Assembly: GCA_023101725.1 (NCBI GenBank)
Contig: JALJCO010010195.1
Coordinates: forward strand, 558,001 to 622,000
Source: Atherinomorus stipes
Lineage: Eukaryota > Chordata > Actinopteri > Atheriniformes > Atherinidae
DNA: 64,000 nt
Reading direction: 5' to 3'
A program made the translations under genes and the position numbers. The notes under the pieces are model-generated. The model was not told where the DNA came from. It was given only the letters and a program-made list of their open reading frames with translations, and ran no database searches. Shown here piece by piece: positions 38,042 to 48,292 of this stretch; position 1 is the stretch's first letter; each line of letters opens with the position of its first letter.

Positions 38042-38849
38042 CATCCCAGCCTCAGTCATAGCTTATCAACAACTCTTCTAACTGAAATGGACTTTTTTTG
38101 TTCATATACATAAACACCCATAACAGCGCCTACATGCAACTAGAGGGAAACATGTCTCATGAGTGTTTCCACATCAGAACAGACGTCATCAAGTATTTCA
38201 TTAAAAAAGACATCAAATCCTTATTAGGAGTGGTTGTGCGTGTGCATGTGTATTGTGCAAACCCAACCAGGAAGTTTCATCACTCCCTGGCAGGGTTTAC
38301 ATAAAAACATTATTTGTGTAGGGTTAGAAAAACATCATAGATGGAACAAAAACGGTCATGCTCATGGATGTCATTTTGCTGATTGTCCTGCAAATATGAA
38401 AACACAACACATTAATAACACCACAGAAATTTAAACTGGTTAGGGTTGATGAAACATCTGAACTACACTAAATACATTACCTTTGCACTCTTTTTTGTCA
38501 CGTCTTTTTTTTTTTTTTTTTTTACAATTCACATACACATGCTCTGTTCAGCGGCTGAAACACTCTTCAAACATAAATAACAGCCACTCTGGCTTGTACA
38601 AATAACCACCACACGGGGGCGTATTCGAATTGCATCTTGCTGCGAATAGTAGAAAGGTGGAGTTGGAACATCAGACACCAACAACATCCAGCATTCACGT
38701 TATTTTAGCCACGCCCACTAACCCCAACACTGAACTCTAGGCAGTCAAAGTTAATGAGAGTAGACGTCAATGATCCAGTCACAAGTCACAGCCAAAGATA
38801 CATGATTTATTTAGGTGGTGAGAAGTCTCCAGTATCCTGCCTCTTATTA

Positions 38850-38940
38850 GCTGCTGGGGGAGGTTCCAGCCCACAAGGAACACTGAATTTGAATAAGCGG
38901 GTACAGTGGATGGATGGATGGATGGATGGATGGATGGATA
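38850..38940 (+). repeat. 3' end of dispersed teleost repeat with (GGAT)n tail
   Basis: GAGGTTCCAGCCCACAAGG, then GAATAAGCGGGTACAG, leads into about eight GGAT units (38907-38939). This is the tail expected for the family at 3342-3705. Confidence 0.7.
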
Positions 38941-39302
38941 GTTTACATTGTGGTAAGCAATAGTGCTAAAACAGTTACTATTATTAGTAAGTACTGCTAA
39001 TATACTGCTAATGCAGGTAAATGAATTGAACTGAGCTGCTCTGAGTTGAGCCAAGTTGAACTGTGCTATGTAAGTCTCTAGATTGGAATAATATGATGCA
39101 TTGTGTGGCACAATTCAAACTTACTGTTTTTCAAAATGCATTTATTTATTTTTATTTTTTAGCAAACGTAAGAAGCTATTTGGAAGGTACACCAAAGTGA
39201 CAGAGAAAAACTGTTATGAGACCCTGCCGACGTCAGAGCCACACTTATATTTCTTTGTGTGGTCTTTAAACAGAACAAGATGTAGGAAAGAAAAATGTTG
39301 CT

Positions 39303-39317
39303 CCCCCCCCCCCCCCC
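39303..39317. repeat. Poly(C) run of 15
   Basis: Directly visible homopolymer. A G-run of similar length lies at 40565-40575. Confidence 0.9.
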
Positions 39318-39827
39318 ATTTTATTGTGTGACTCATTTAGTGACATTTTCAATTGCTTTATTTTCGCTAACAAAAACCTACATGCACTTATGTACCTGAC
39401 TGCAGCATGGTTAGGATGCTAACTAATTACTGTATCAGCAATTTCTTGCTACTTGCAAACCTATGTGCACACTATTTCAAGTAGACAGTAAGATGAATAG
39501 AGGACAGACTATTTTGTAGTGTTCTTTATGACAATTACAGCTTGTTAGAAATTACAAATGATTATAGTTTGTTCCACGTTAGTTGCATCCATTTTAAAGC
39601 ACCAAATCAGTAAAAAAAGCTATATTTCAAGTCTAATTCAAGCTAACACACTGTTCATAATCTAAAGGTGCCTGGTCCTTAATCACTACATTGTTTTCAT
39701 GGAGTCAAGCAGATACAGGCTGATGATTAAAAAATGAAAGAAAGCTGTAATATCACTGGAATTGACTAACATTAGCTTCATGATGACTTTGAGTTGTTAT
39801 TCAGACCGGAATAAGTAATAATCTTAC

Positions 39828-39936
39828 ATGTGGACTTGGACCAGACCGTGGTTGTGCCCCGAAGGCCTGCTGTGTCATTCTGCAAGGTCTTCACGATGTA
39901 CGACAGGCCTGCCTGCTGCTGTGTCACATAAACCAG
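39828..39936 (-). CDS. Candidate exon C of an unidentified minus-strand gene
   Basis: The acceptor has a good pyrimidine tract and a tandem AAG-CAG (NAGNAG) end, so the exon may start at 39936 or 39939. The donor is T|GTAAGAT. It encodes LVYVTQQQAGLSYIVKTLQN followed by DTAGLRGTTTVWSKST, with GC-ending codons unlike the flanking AT-rich DNA. It starts in phase 0 and ends in phase 1, which fits candidate exons B and D. The complementary strand is also partly open but lacks splice sites. I do not recognise the family. Confidence 0.5.
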
Positions 39937-42900
39937 CTGCTTGAAAATAGAAAAGCTGCACGAAGGAGAATGATAGAAACAGACTGAAACACTGCCATTT
40001 TTGACATACTATATTCTTATATGTTTCAATCCGTGGGCCAGGATACAAATGTCATATAAATTGCACCAAGCCTCATGAATTTGATGTAACAGAGATAGAT
40101 TACAGTTTTACGTGGTTATATACTGTATGTTAGGAAAACATTTTTCCCCTTCACATTTACCCTTAATATTCTCAAGGAGTTGGTTGCCATGGTAGCCACA
40201 GGACCATTTAAATAGGGTGGTTGTAGACAGATACTCCAGCTCAGCTTACACTGTCTTATACACATTAAATATCAAAATAGTTTATTTATTCAGTAAAAAC
40301 CGTGTAAATGTATGTAACATTTTATAGCCACATGCATCTGAGTATATGCATCGTATGGGAGTTAGTATTTTACATATTTGTTAGTAGTTGCCCAAGTATA
40401 CAAATATTAGTGTTGTAAAAACTGCCAGCCCCTTAGTGGAACTGTGGAGTGTTTGTCAGCTAATTAGCAACATGAGTTAGTGCTACAGCAGTTGGGATGG
40501 CGCCTCACACACAGAGAGAGGCTGATGGGCGCAGCAGAGCATCGTTGCTGGTGACTTGAGAGGAGGGGGGGGGGGGAGTGCAGCATCTAAACCACTGCTA
40601 ATGAAGACATCAGCCATCTTAGTCACAGGCACCGCATCCGTCAAACACGGTAATATGGTGTGAAGAAGTTGCTCAGAGAGTGCAGAGGAACCGACAGACA
40701 TGCATACTGTAGGTTAGCAGTAAAGGGGAGCGGGAACCTTTTGCCCTGTGAATGTGCAGTAATCTCCCTCCAGTAGGGATGCTGGAGTCCTGATGGCACT
40801 GCACTGTCAGTCAAAAGTCCAGAAGTGAACTAAAGAAATCAGCAAATACAACAGATTGGCACTGTTTGTTTGATGGATCCGCCTGACTTTAGCTTTGAGC
40901 TGATTTATGCCATCTTAGTTCTTTCCTTGCATAATTTGCCCGTGCAGGCAAACACAGTAATCCACAGAGGCTGAAATAAAGTGGATTAAAGCAGCTGAAC
41001 ATTCTCATTCCTTTTTCTTCAATTTAAGGTTTCTCAAATTGTGTTTGCGTTGTTTGTATTATGATATACAGCAAGGGGACAACAGAGCACACTTCTCTGC
41101 AGTTGATAAGGTGCATTATGGACATGGCTGAAGAAAACAATTGCAATGACTCCCTAAAATACAAATTCTAAAGCTGAGCAGAGGGAAATTAGACAAACAC
41201 AACATCAGCCAGCAAAATTGCAACAGCAATCTCCGTCTTATCATTCTTCTGACATTACATGTGGCAAGGAAGAATAGTTAAAGCCAAAATGACCATGACA
41301 TTTCTCCCCTTGTAACCTTTCAGGAAAACATGATGGAGGCGAGACTCTGATAGCAATTGGTTGTGACTAAAGCCGGATTGGCCGATTAGCAGCTTGGATG
41401 GCCTCTGCCGATCCAGCTCTCTGATAGCTGCATTTGCTGCTCTGCTCTGAGATACCAGTGAATGAATGTTTTGGAAGCAGATGACATTTTTCACTCTGCT
41501 GTCATCCCCTTTGCTAAGAGGCCTCTTGTCAGCAGCAGCTCTGTCAGTATCAAAATCAGATAATATCAAACTGCACACAAACAGTGTTGAAGCAGCTTAA
41601 CGACTGTTTTCCCAATTTCCTAGCCAGGAGAGCTGGTGCCAGCAACTTCAGTCAGAAGTCACAGTTCATATCAAAAGTTGTGCTTTAGCTGACATCTCAG
41701 GCTTTATGTTATGTCTGTCTCTTTAGTGACTTTGATCAGATTGCATGGTTAAAACGTCATTTATACCCGGCACATGCTGTAGTAGTAGTATGTCGTGCAA
41801 TAAATACCGAATCATTTCTGCAAGATTCTAGTGTGAAAATAAAACGGCAAGTATTGCTGCAAGGCTTGCACCACGGGAAGCCTACAATCTCAAAGCAAAA
41901 GCTCCGGCAAGCAGCACAGTCAGGGTGAGTGGTATCATTTTATCGGCTTTGGAGAATATGTTACATTAATCCCAAAATGACAAATCTATTTTCTGATTGT
42001 CAGTGGGATAGAAACGTCTTTGCTGTCTTGTTAAGGAGAGTGGGCTCTTGAGAATAGGCAAGAGATGGAATGACAAAGGAGAAAAAAGCTCAATCAAGAC
42101 TCAGTTAAGAATCGTCGCGTTTACTGACAAAATAAAGAAAACAACAACGAACAATAAAGCGGAAGAAAGCAAGCCAAAAAAGAGCAAGGTCTGACTTCAT
42201 TTTGACACATGAATCAGTATATGCTTTATGTAGGGCTTTTAATGAAGTCTTGTCATCATCGGTGTTTTGGTTTGTCTGTCAGGGGAAGCACAGCAAAATG
42301 CAAACCTGATTAAAGGTTTTAGTGACAGCATATGCAGGCACACATGTTGACAGGTAGGCATGCAAGTATGAAAGGCACATGCTCACAATTGGCTGAGTTA
42401 CCTTCCCATAACAGGAGGCGCACAGATATATCAGCTTTGGGGTATTCATTCATGCAGTTCCAGAGAGTGAGAGTGCAGCGAAAGAAAAAAGCCCGTTTGT
42501 TGAGATCTCCCTTGACAGGGAAAGGAACAGGCTATTACTTCATATTGCACCATTTAAGCTGTTTTTATTTTGGACTCTGCGGCTCCTTCTACCAGGCGGC
42601 GCAGTCTCTGGGGATAACAATCAGGCCTCAACAAGAAAAGGCAGACAGCTCTGAACAGTTTAGTAGGAAGTTTGCGAGGCCACAAATTTGTGTGCTGCAA
42701 TGGAGTTGGATAAATAAAGAAATAGTGCGTGTGTTTGCATGAATGAACCTGTCAGTCATGTTCATTTTGCTCTCTCGATTGCTGCTACTTAAATTCACAT
42801 ACTTGTACACAGAGATGTACAGAATGATAAAGACTTTCACTGCTTAAGCTACTTTACATATCTCATTATTTTGTCATATAGGGGGTCAATTTCTAGAATC

Positions 42901-44631
42901 TGTGTTTCTTGCTTGTTTGTTGTACAAAAAGTAAAAAAAAAAGAAAAAGAAAAAAAAAGATCTGATTTTCTTTTTTTCTTTGATTTGTTTTAGATGGAGC
43001 CTCAATAGTATTGGGTTGTTGATTTTAAAGTTGAGGCCCGATCAGTGTAGGATTTGCGTCAACCTAAAGCTATTTACCCTTCGCCTTGTTTTAGCTAATT
43101 ATATAACATGTGGTGATTGAATAAACTAACCAACCATGTGCAACAGTAGGTGTCAAGTTATCATGCCAGCTTCCAGCCTCACTAATTGTATATCTCTGTC
43201 CAAGTTTCCACAGACAAGCTGTGCTCTATTCCACACTGTAAATAAACAGATCTCTCTACCTCTGCTCCCTGATAAGATAACGGCAGCAAAGGAAGCTTTT
43301 CTTTACAAAATCAGAGCGTGTGAAGGTATTCCACTCCATGTTGCATACTGGTGCAAGAGCATCACCTTGCAAGGATTGCTCTCCTGCTACTTTTGCTTAC
43401 TAATGTTATTCCCTAATCCCTGTACTTTATTCTGTTCTCCCAGTCACCTGAAAAATTTATTCACAGCTATTTCAGCACTAGAGTTAATGACTCACCAATT
43501 CAAAGCAAAGAGCTGCTTTGTACCTATCACATAGTAGCTTGAGATTTTCTTTCAAGAATCAAGAATGTAGATCTCAAGACGTGAAATGGTCCTTTTTAAG
43601 ACTGAGCCTCTACTAGAAGATTTGCTTTTTCATTTTTGTAGCAGCGACACCCCAGCAGTGAGCAGCTTATCTTTCCATAGTCGGACAAATATCTGTCCAG
43701 CAGTAAGTTTTCATGTCACTTTAAATAATTTCAACTTTTACAATAGACCTGTCATTTGTAAGCCTGATAATGTTTTATCTTTATATGAATAAATATACTT
43801 ATATATCAATTTTCTGCTGGAAATAAGCTATTTAACAGAAACTAATGCAAAGAGAAACTTCACTTCTCATCTTTTTGGGCTCGTGAGATCCATCGGTGCT
43901 TAGCAGGGATTCTGGTTTTCGTCCCTGGCCTGATAACAGCAATTGTTGTCTGGACAAAGACCTAAAAGGATTCAAGACCTTGAGGCTGGATGCAAAAATG
44001 ACAAGATAGAAAATCCTTAAACTACCCCATCTGTGATGAGGGTGTTTATTACTCTCATTTTCAGGTAACAACAGCTCCATCCTGTGCTGATGAATGGTAA
44101 GACACACAGAGAAAAACCATGTAGCTTTTCATTCCAAGGAACTGAAAGCAGCAGTCAGGCCGTGTCCTCTCCTTTTGAGAAAAGAGAATATCAAAGGCAA
44201 GACTGAGCCAAGAGGGAGCAGAGAGGGGTTGAGGGTAAAAGCAAAGAAATTCAATGAGCTGAGGTGAGAAGAGCCGGTGCTTCTGATGCAGAGAAGACTT
44301 TATATCGTCTCAGAGAGATGTTACATAATCCATACAGATGGCAGTTTAAGTGTCTCACTCCCTATGTTGTACCATTACCTCTGCCAGAACAAATTATCCT
44401 CTCTTTCTAGAGTATTTTAGTGCTATGATCAATTGTGCTGTTTACCATCTGTGTATAACATAACTTAGACAAAGCATTGTTAAACATTGTTAAACACAAA
44501 TACTACGTCATAAAACCAAAGAGTACCTTTGTTTAAAATAAGGAAGTGTGAAGCTAGCCACAAACATGACGATCCTCTCACACTGCTGTATCTGAAAAAA
44601 GGTGTCACATGTTCTGAGAGTTGCCACTTAC

Positions 44632-44672
44632 CTTCTTACCACTTTCCTTTAGTGCCATGACGAGCAGGTTTG
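44632..44672 (-). CDS. Candidate exon B of an unidentified minus-strand gene
   Basis: A strong donor, AAGAAG|GTAAGTGG, ends a segment encoding NLLVMALKESGKK. With the acceptor TTAATGCAG the exon is 41 bases and enters in phase 1, completing T|CA = Ser with exon A. An alternative acceptor 16 bases further upstream (GTCAAACAG) would give a 57-base phase-0 exon (FAFNAANLLVMALKESGKK), which does not fit exon A. The function is unknown. Confidence 0.45.
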
Positions 44673-44799
44673 CTGCATTAAATGCAAACTGTTTGACAGG
44701 AACATCAAAGGATCATCAAAGTAAAAACACCTGTTTCTAATAAGTTTTAGGCAAATTCCTGCTAGTCTAATTAAATAATGATGATGCATTCTCTCTCTT

Positions 44800-44945
44800 T
44801 GTTTTCTCACTTTAAATTATGCCTTTATTCTTTTATTTTTTACTCTTCTTTTTTTATGCACCCGCTCTAATGCTTTAAATGTTTTATGTAAAGCACTTTA
44901 AATTGTTGTGTACATGAAATGTGCTATACAAATAAAGTTGCCTTG
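44800..44945 (+). repeat. LINE/SINE 3'-tail copy 1
   Basis: AAAGCACTTTAAATTGTTGT, then GAAATGTGCTATACAAATAA and GTTGCCTTGCC. The same tail recurs at about 46800-46880 and 49795-49890, always on the plus strand. It is a common 3' end of fish non-LTR elements. Confidence 0.65.
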
Positions 44946-45349
44946 CCTAAAGAGCAAGTGAAAATAAGATTGATGTTGGCGGTATGCCCTTTAGGTGTGC
45001 CAGTAAACCAGACAGGCGGCTTGCACAACCAACCCAGCAACTAAATAAAAGGCAGTGAATCATTGTTTCCAGTTATGTTCTCCATATAGGGGTCAATTCA
45101 TTTTTTTCCCCAAAGTTACTGTTAAGAAACTAGATCCAATAACTGGATGTAATTTATTTAATATTCATAAGTTCTGTGAGATCTTTGCAGGTGTACAAAA
45201 TGCAGACCCACAACTTCTGTTTTGTCACCAAAGTTTCCAAAAGCACATACAGTATATAAACTCCTTTGTAAACACTCCAAACTTCCTTTGTGATTGTGAA
45301 ATCACATCTCTAGGTGTGTCCAGGAACACATTTTTCCATAATGACTTAC

Positions 45350-45428
45350 AAACAATATCAGCTACATCATTGTAGCTTGAAAAAATTCCAGCATATGGGA
45401 CACGAGGGGCAGAATATCTAGCTGACGT
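45350..45428 (-). CDS. Candidate exon A of an unidentified minus-strand gene
   Basis: The acceptor is GTGATCTCATTTCAG and the donor TTT|GTAAGTC, enclosing 79 bases with one open frame: TSARYSAPRVPYAGIFSSYN, then DVADIV. It runs phase 0 to phase 1. I could not find the preceding exon between here and the 3' end of the CD101-like gene. The peptide has no domain I know. Confidence 0.45.
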
Positions 45429-46794
45429 CTGAAATGAGATCACAGCAATAGAGATAATACACAAAATACCCAGATATAGGCAGGCAAATATATATGGGTT
45501 TAGGAAAGAAGGGGATTATAGTTGTAGCCTTGTAAATCCCACTTTTCACTATGAACCGAACGCAATGCCACTCCTGTCAAAACAAAATCCGGTGACAGGA
45601 CTGTTTAATATGATAATGTTAGAGACTTTCTTTGGGAAAAGAGCAAAAGGGGGGCACTAGCTCTCAGCTGATTAGCAGCCATCTACTGTATACTGCAACC
45701 AAAACAAGAAATTAACTGGAAGATGCGATTTTCCTCTGGAGTTTCTTTGTGCACGAGCATGAGACGTGCACGTTATTTCATGCATGTCGTGTGGGAGGAG
45801 AAAATAGGGGACAGTGGGAGCGTTTCTCACTGGGAGAAACAGTTAGGGGCGGGCTTACAGTTTAAGCTAAACTGTTCATCTCGCTCATGGTTCGAAAATG
45901 TGCAAAATCAGGTCTAGCACCTTTAAAGGGAAGTTTGGAAGTCAGTTCATCATACTGTGAAAGGTTTATGTAATTCAACAAAGGCAGCACATCATCTTTT
46001 GGAAGCTGAGAGATCTACAGCTTGTCGTGTTCCTGTACTTTTACTGTAGTCTTGCACAGTTCTTAGAAAAACTCAGTTTTATCCTCAGTTGTAGATAAAT
46101 GTAAGATCAGGCAAATGCCTTCCATTGAATTTTGATGCTGTGGCCCGTTTCTGCAAAAAGCAGAGGAATAACAACTTTATTCCAATCACATTGATATGAG
46201 GCAAAGGAAAAGGGAGACCCCTGCTCCTTGTTGGAGCCAAGAGCAGCGCTAAGAGGCAAGCGGACAAGGGAATAAGGGCTTTCCTCTTGAAGTGAACAAA
46301 AAAACCCAACAAAAAACAACAAAAAAACAGGGCGTTCCCAAAACCAAACTGGAAAGCCAAAAATTGGTGAGATCATCAACAGTGGATCACGTGTAAAATG
46401 AGAACAGGATGTAAATACCAGAATACTCAACCAGAATTTTAAAATAACCTAACCTGAAAACATGTAAACAAACTTACTAGAAGAGGAAATAACACAAAAA
46501 ATAAAAAATAAAAAAAATCTAAACACAAACAAAACCAGAAATAGAATCAAAACTGACAGATCATGACACAGATGGTGTGTGAGACATTAATTCAGAAAGG
46601 AACTACTTTCTTAAGTTGGATGTGTTGTTTCTGCAGGATCTAGCATCTCATAGGAAAAGATTCAGTCTTGCTTTTTAAAGCAATATCTATTCCTTAAGTC
46701 ATGAGTATGAGTTTGAACTTTAAAAGATTGAAATTTTCTAAGATTATAAAGACTAATCATTTAAATCCTTATTCTTAATGATTCCTCTGCACCC

Positions 46795-46880
46795 TGCTGT
46801 ATCGCTTTTATTATTTTATGCAAAGCACTTTGAATTGTCTTGTGAATGAAATGTTCTATACAAACAAACCTCCCTTGCCT
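46795..46880 (+). repeat. LINE/SINE 3'-tail copy 2
   Basis: GCAAAGCACTTTGAATTGTC, then GAAATGTTCTATACAAACAA and CTCCCTTGCC, clearly related to the copies at 44.9 and 49.8 kb. Confidence 0.65.
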
Positions 46881-46999
46881 AAATATGTCCAACTGGTTGT
46901 AAAATCATTTTAAAACTATGTCTGAAGTGGGGACTACACTATGCTGGTTATACTCAGTAAGGAAGTTCCTGGTTTAAAAGTCAGCTGGGGACTTTGAGC

Positions 47000-47170
47000 A
47001 GGAGTTTGCATGTTCTCTCCATGTATGTGTTTTCCTGACTACACCAGCTTATTCCCACAGTCCATAAACATGTCCTCTGTGCTGATTGGTGGAGTTAGAT
47101 AAACCTTTGGAGCATGGTTGTTTGTCTCTGTTGGTTCTGTGATGGGCTGGCGAGCTGTCCAGCCTCTGTT
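47000..47170 (+). repeat. Degraded copy of the dispersed teleost repeat
   Basis: GGAGTTTGCATGTTCTCTCC, CCCACAGTCCATAAACATG and GATGGGCTGGCGAGCTGTCC are the successive blocks of the family at 3342-3705, here in plus orientation. Confidence 0.65.
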
Positions 47171-47961
47171 TATGTCTGCGTATAATTCACAGACATCAAC
47201 AGATATTTGGTGCCTTGTGTGATGCCGGCCTGGATGTTTGCTGCATTTTCTGTTCCATCTGTTATTCAGGATATAAAAATGCTTCAATATTTCACTGGTA
47301 TAGCCATAACAGCTCACAGAGAATTTCACAGAGATTTGTCTTAATTAATTTAAAATGATGAGAAATGCTCTTGTTTTGTGTTACATGTGAACTATCAATG
47401 CACTCACTCACTGAGGCTCACAAATACATCACGTCCTCCATGTCTGCAGAAATACATAAAAGAGAACTGCACTTATTCTGTTTTAGCAACACAAGGACAC
47501 AAAGACGGCACAGAAAATTCATGATTGCGTCCCTCTTTAACAAAGTCACTGTATGAATGTCTATCACATGCACGGCTCATCAGATTTGCAGACCACACAG
47601 TTTTGCTACAGAGAACCACAGAGCACTTCCTGGTTGATTCACAGCTGTACTGCTGATGCAGAAAAGAGGTTAAGTTTGACCACATTCCGTGCAGAGATGT
47701 GACAGCAGACAAGATGTGCTTAAACTTCCCCCCATTTAAAGACAAAGCATCAACCTGTCCTTTAGGTTGCGACAGAACTTCAGCGCAAGAACATTTCTAA
47801 GTAGGTGCAAAGCCACAAGTGCTGCTGAGCTCAACACATGGCAATCATAAAAAAAGAGTTTCAGCGGGAAATGAGAAGTGCTTGTTTAATTTCAAAGCTA
47901 AGAATTTCAATCATAAAGAGTAAACTTCCCATCTGCAGGGAAAGCAGAACACTTAGGGGAT

Positions 47962-47967
47962 TTTATT
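47962..47967 (-). terminator. Probable poly(A) signal of the CD101-like gene
   Basis: AATAAA on the minus strand, about 150 bases after the stop codon at 48122-48120. It is the first canonical hexamer in a suitable place. Confidence 0.5.
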
Positions 47968-48119
47968 ACATTATGAATATTTTTAAAGAGCTGCTTAACG
48001 AAAACTAAAACTAAAATATGTACAAGGTATTTTTTTAAAAAATAATCAGAAAACAGTTTTTTCATATATTACTCAAAATAAAAAAAACAGTCCTTTCCTC
48101 ACGATCCCATCTGTGAGGT

Positions 48120-48292
48120 TCAGCCCTTCAGAGGATGTTGTTCAGCCCAGAGAGATGAACTTGTATTCTTTTCTCTTGAGTTCTTCATCTTGAACATCTT
48201 CACCAACAAAAACGATATGACCAAAAGTGAAAAGACGGCAATAACCACAACTATCGACACCCAGGTGCCAGATGAGATGGCTCCAGCTTCTT
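48120..48292 (-). CDS. cd101: CD101-like exon 10, transmembrane segment, short tail and stop
   Basis: The acceptor TTCTGCAG is followed by EEAGAISSGTW, the hydrophobic run VSIVVVIAVFSLLVISFLLV, then the stop-transfer KMFKMK and a tail ending EQHPLKG before TGA at 48122-48120. The tail has about 26 residues and no cysteine next to the membrane, whereas mammalian EWI proteins often have palmitoylated cysteines there. No ITIM or PDZ motif is seen. Confidence 0.85.

Noticed and set aside
42332..42742. 136-codon open frame
   Set aside because: No domain, ordinary codon pattern for random DNA. The CTGTTATGGGAAG|GTAAC donor on the other strand lacks a convincing acceptor.
43136..43534. 132-codon open frame
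   Set aside because: No recognisable motif, splice sites or conservation clue. The length is within chance for this composition.
47415..47450. Mini-exon candidate with ATG (MEDVMY) between TTTCTGCAG and GTGAGC, minus strand
   Set aside because: It would leave phase 2, which does not fit candidate exon A, and the ATG context is short. Not enough to call.
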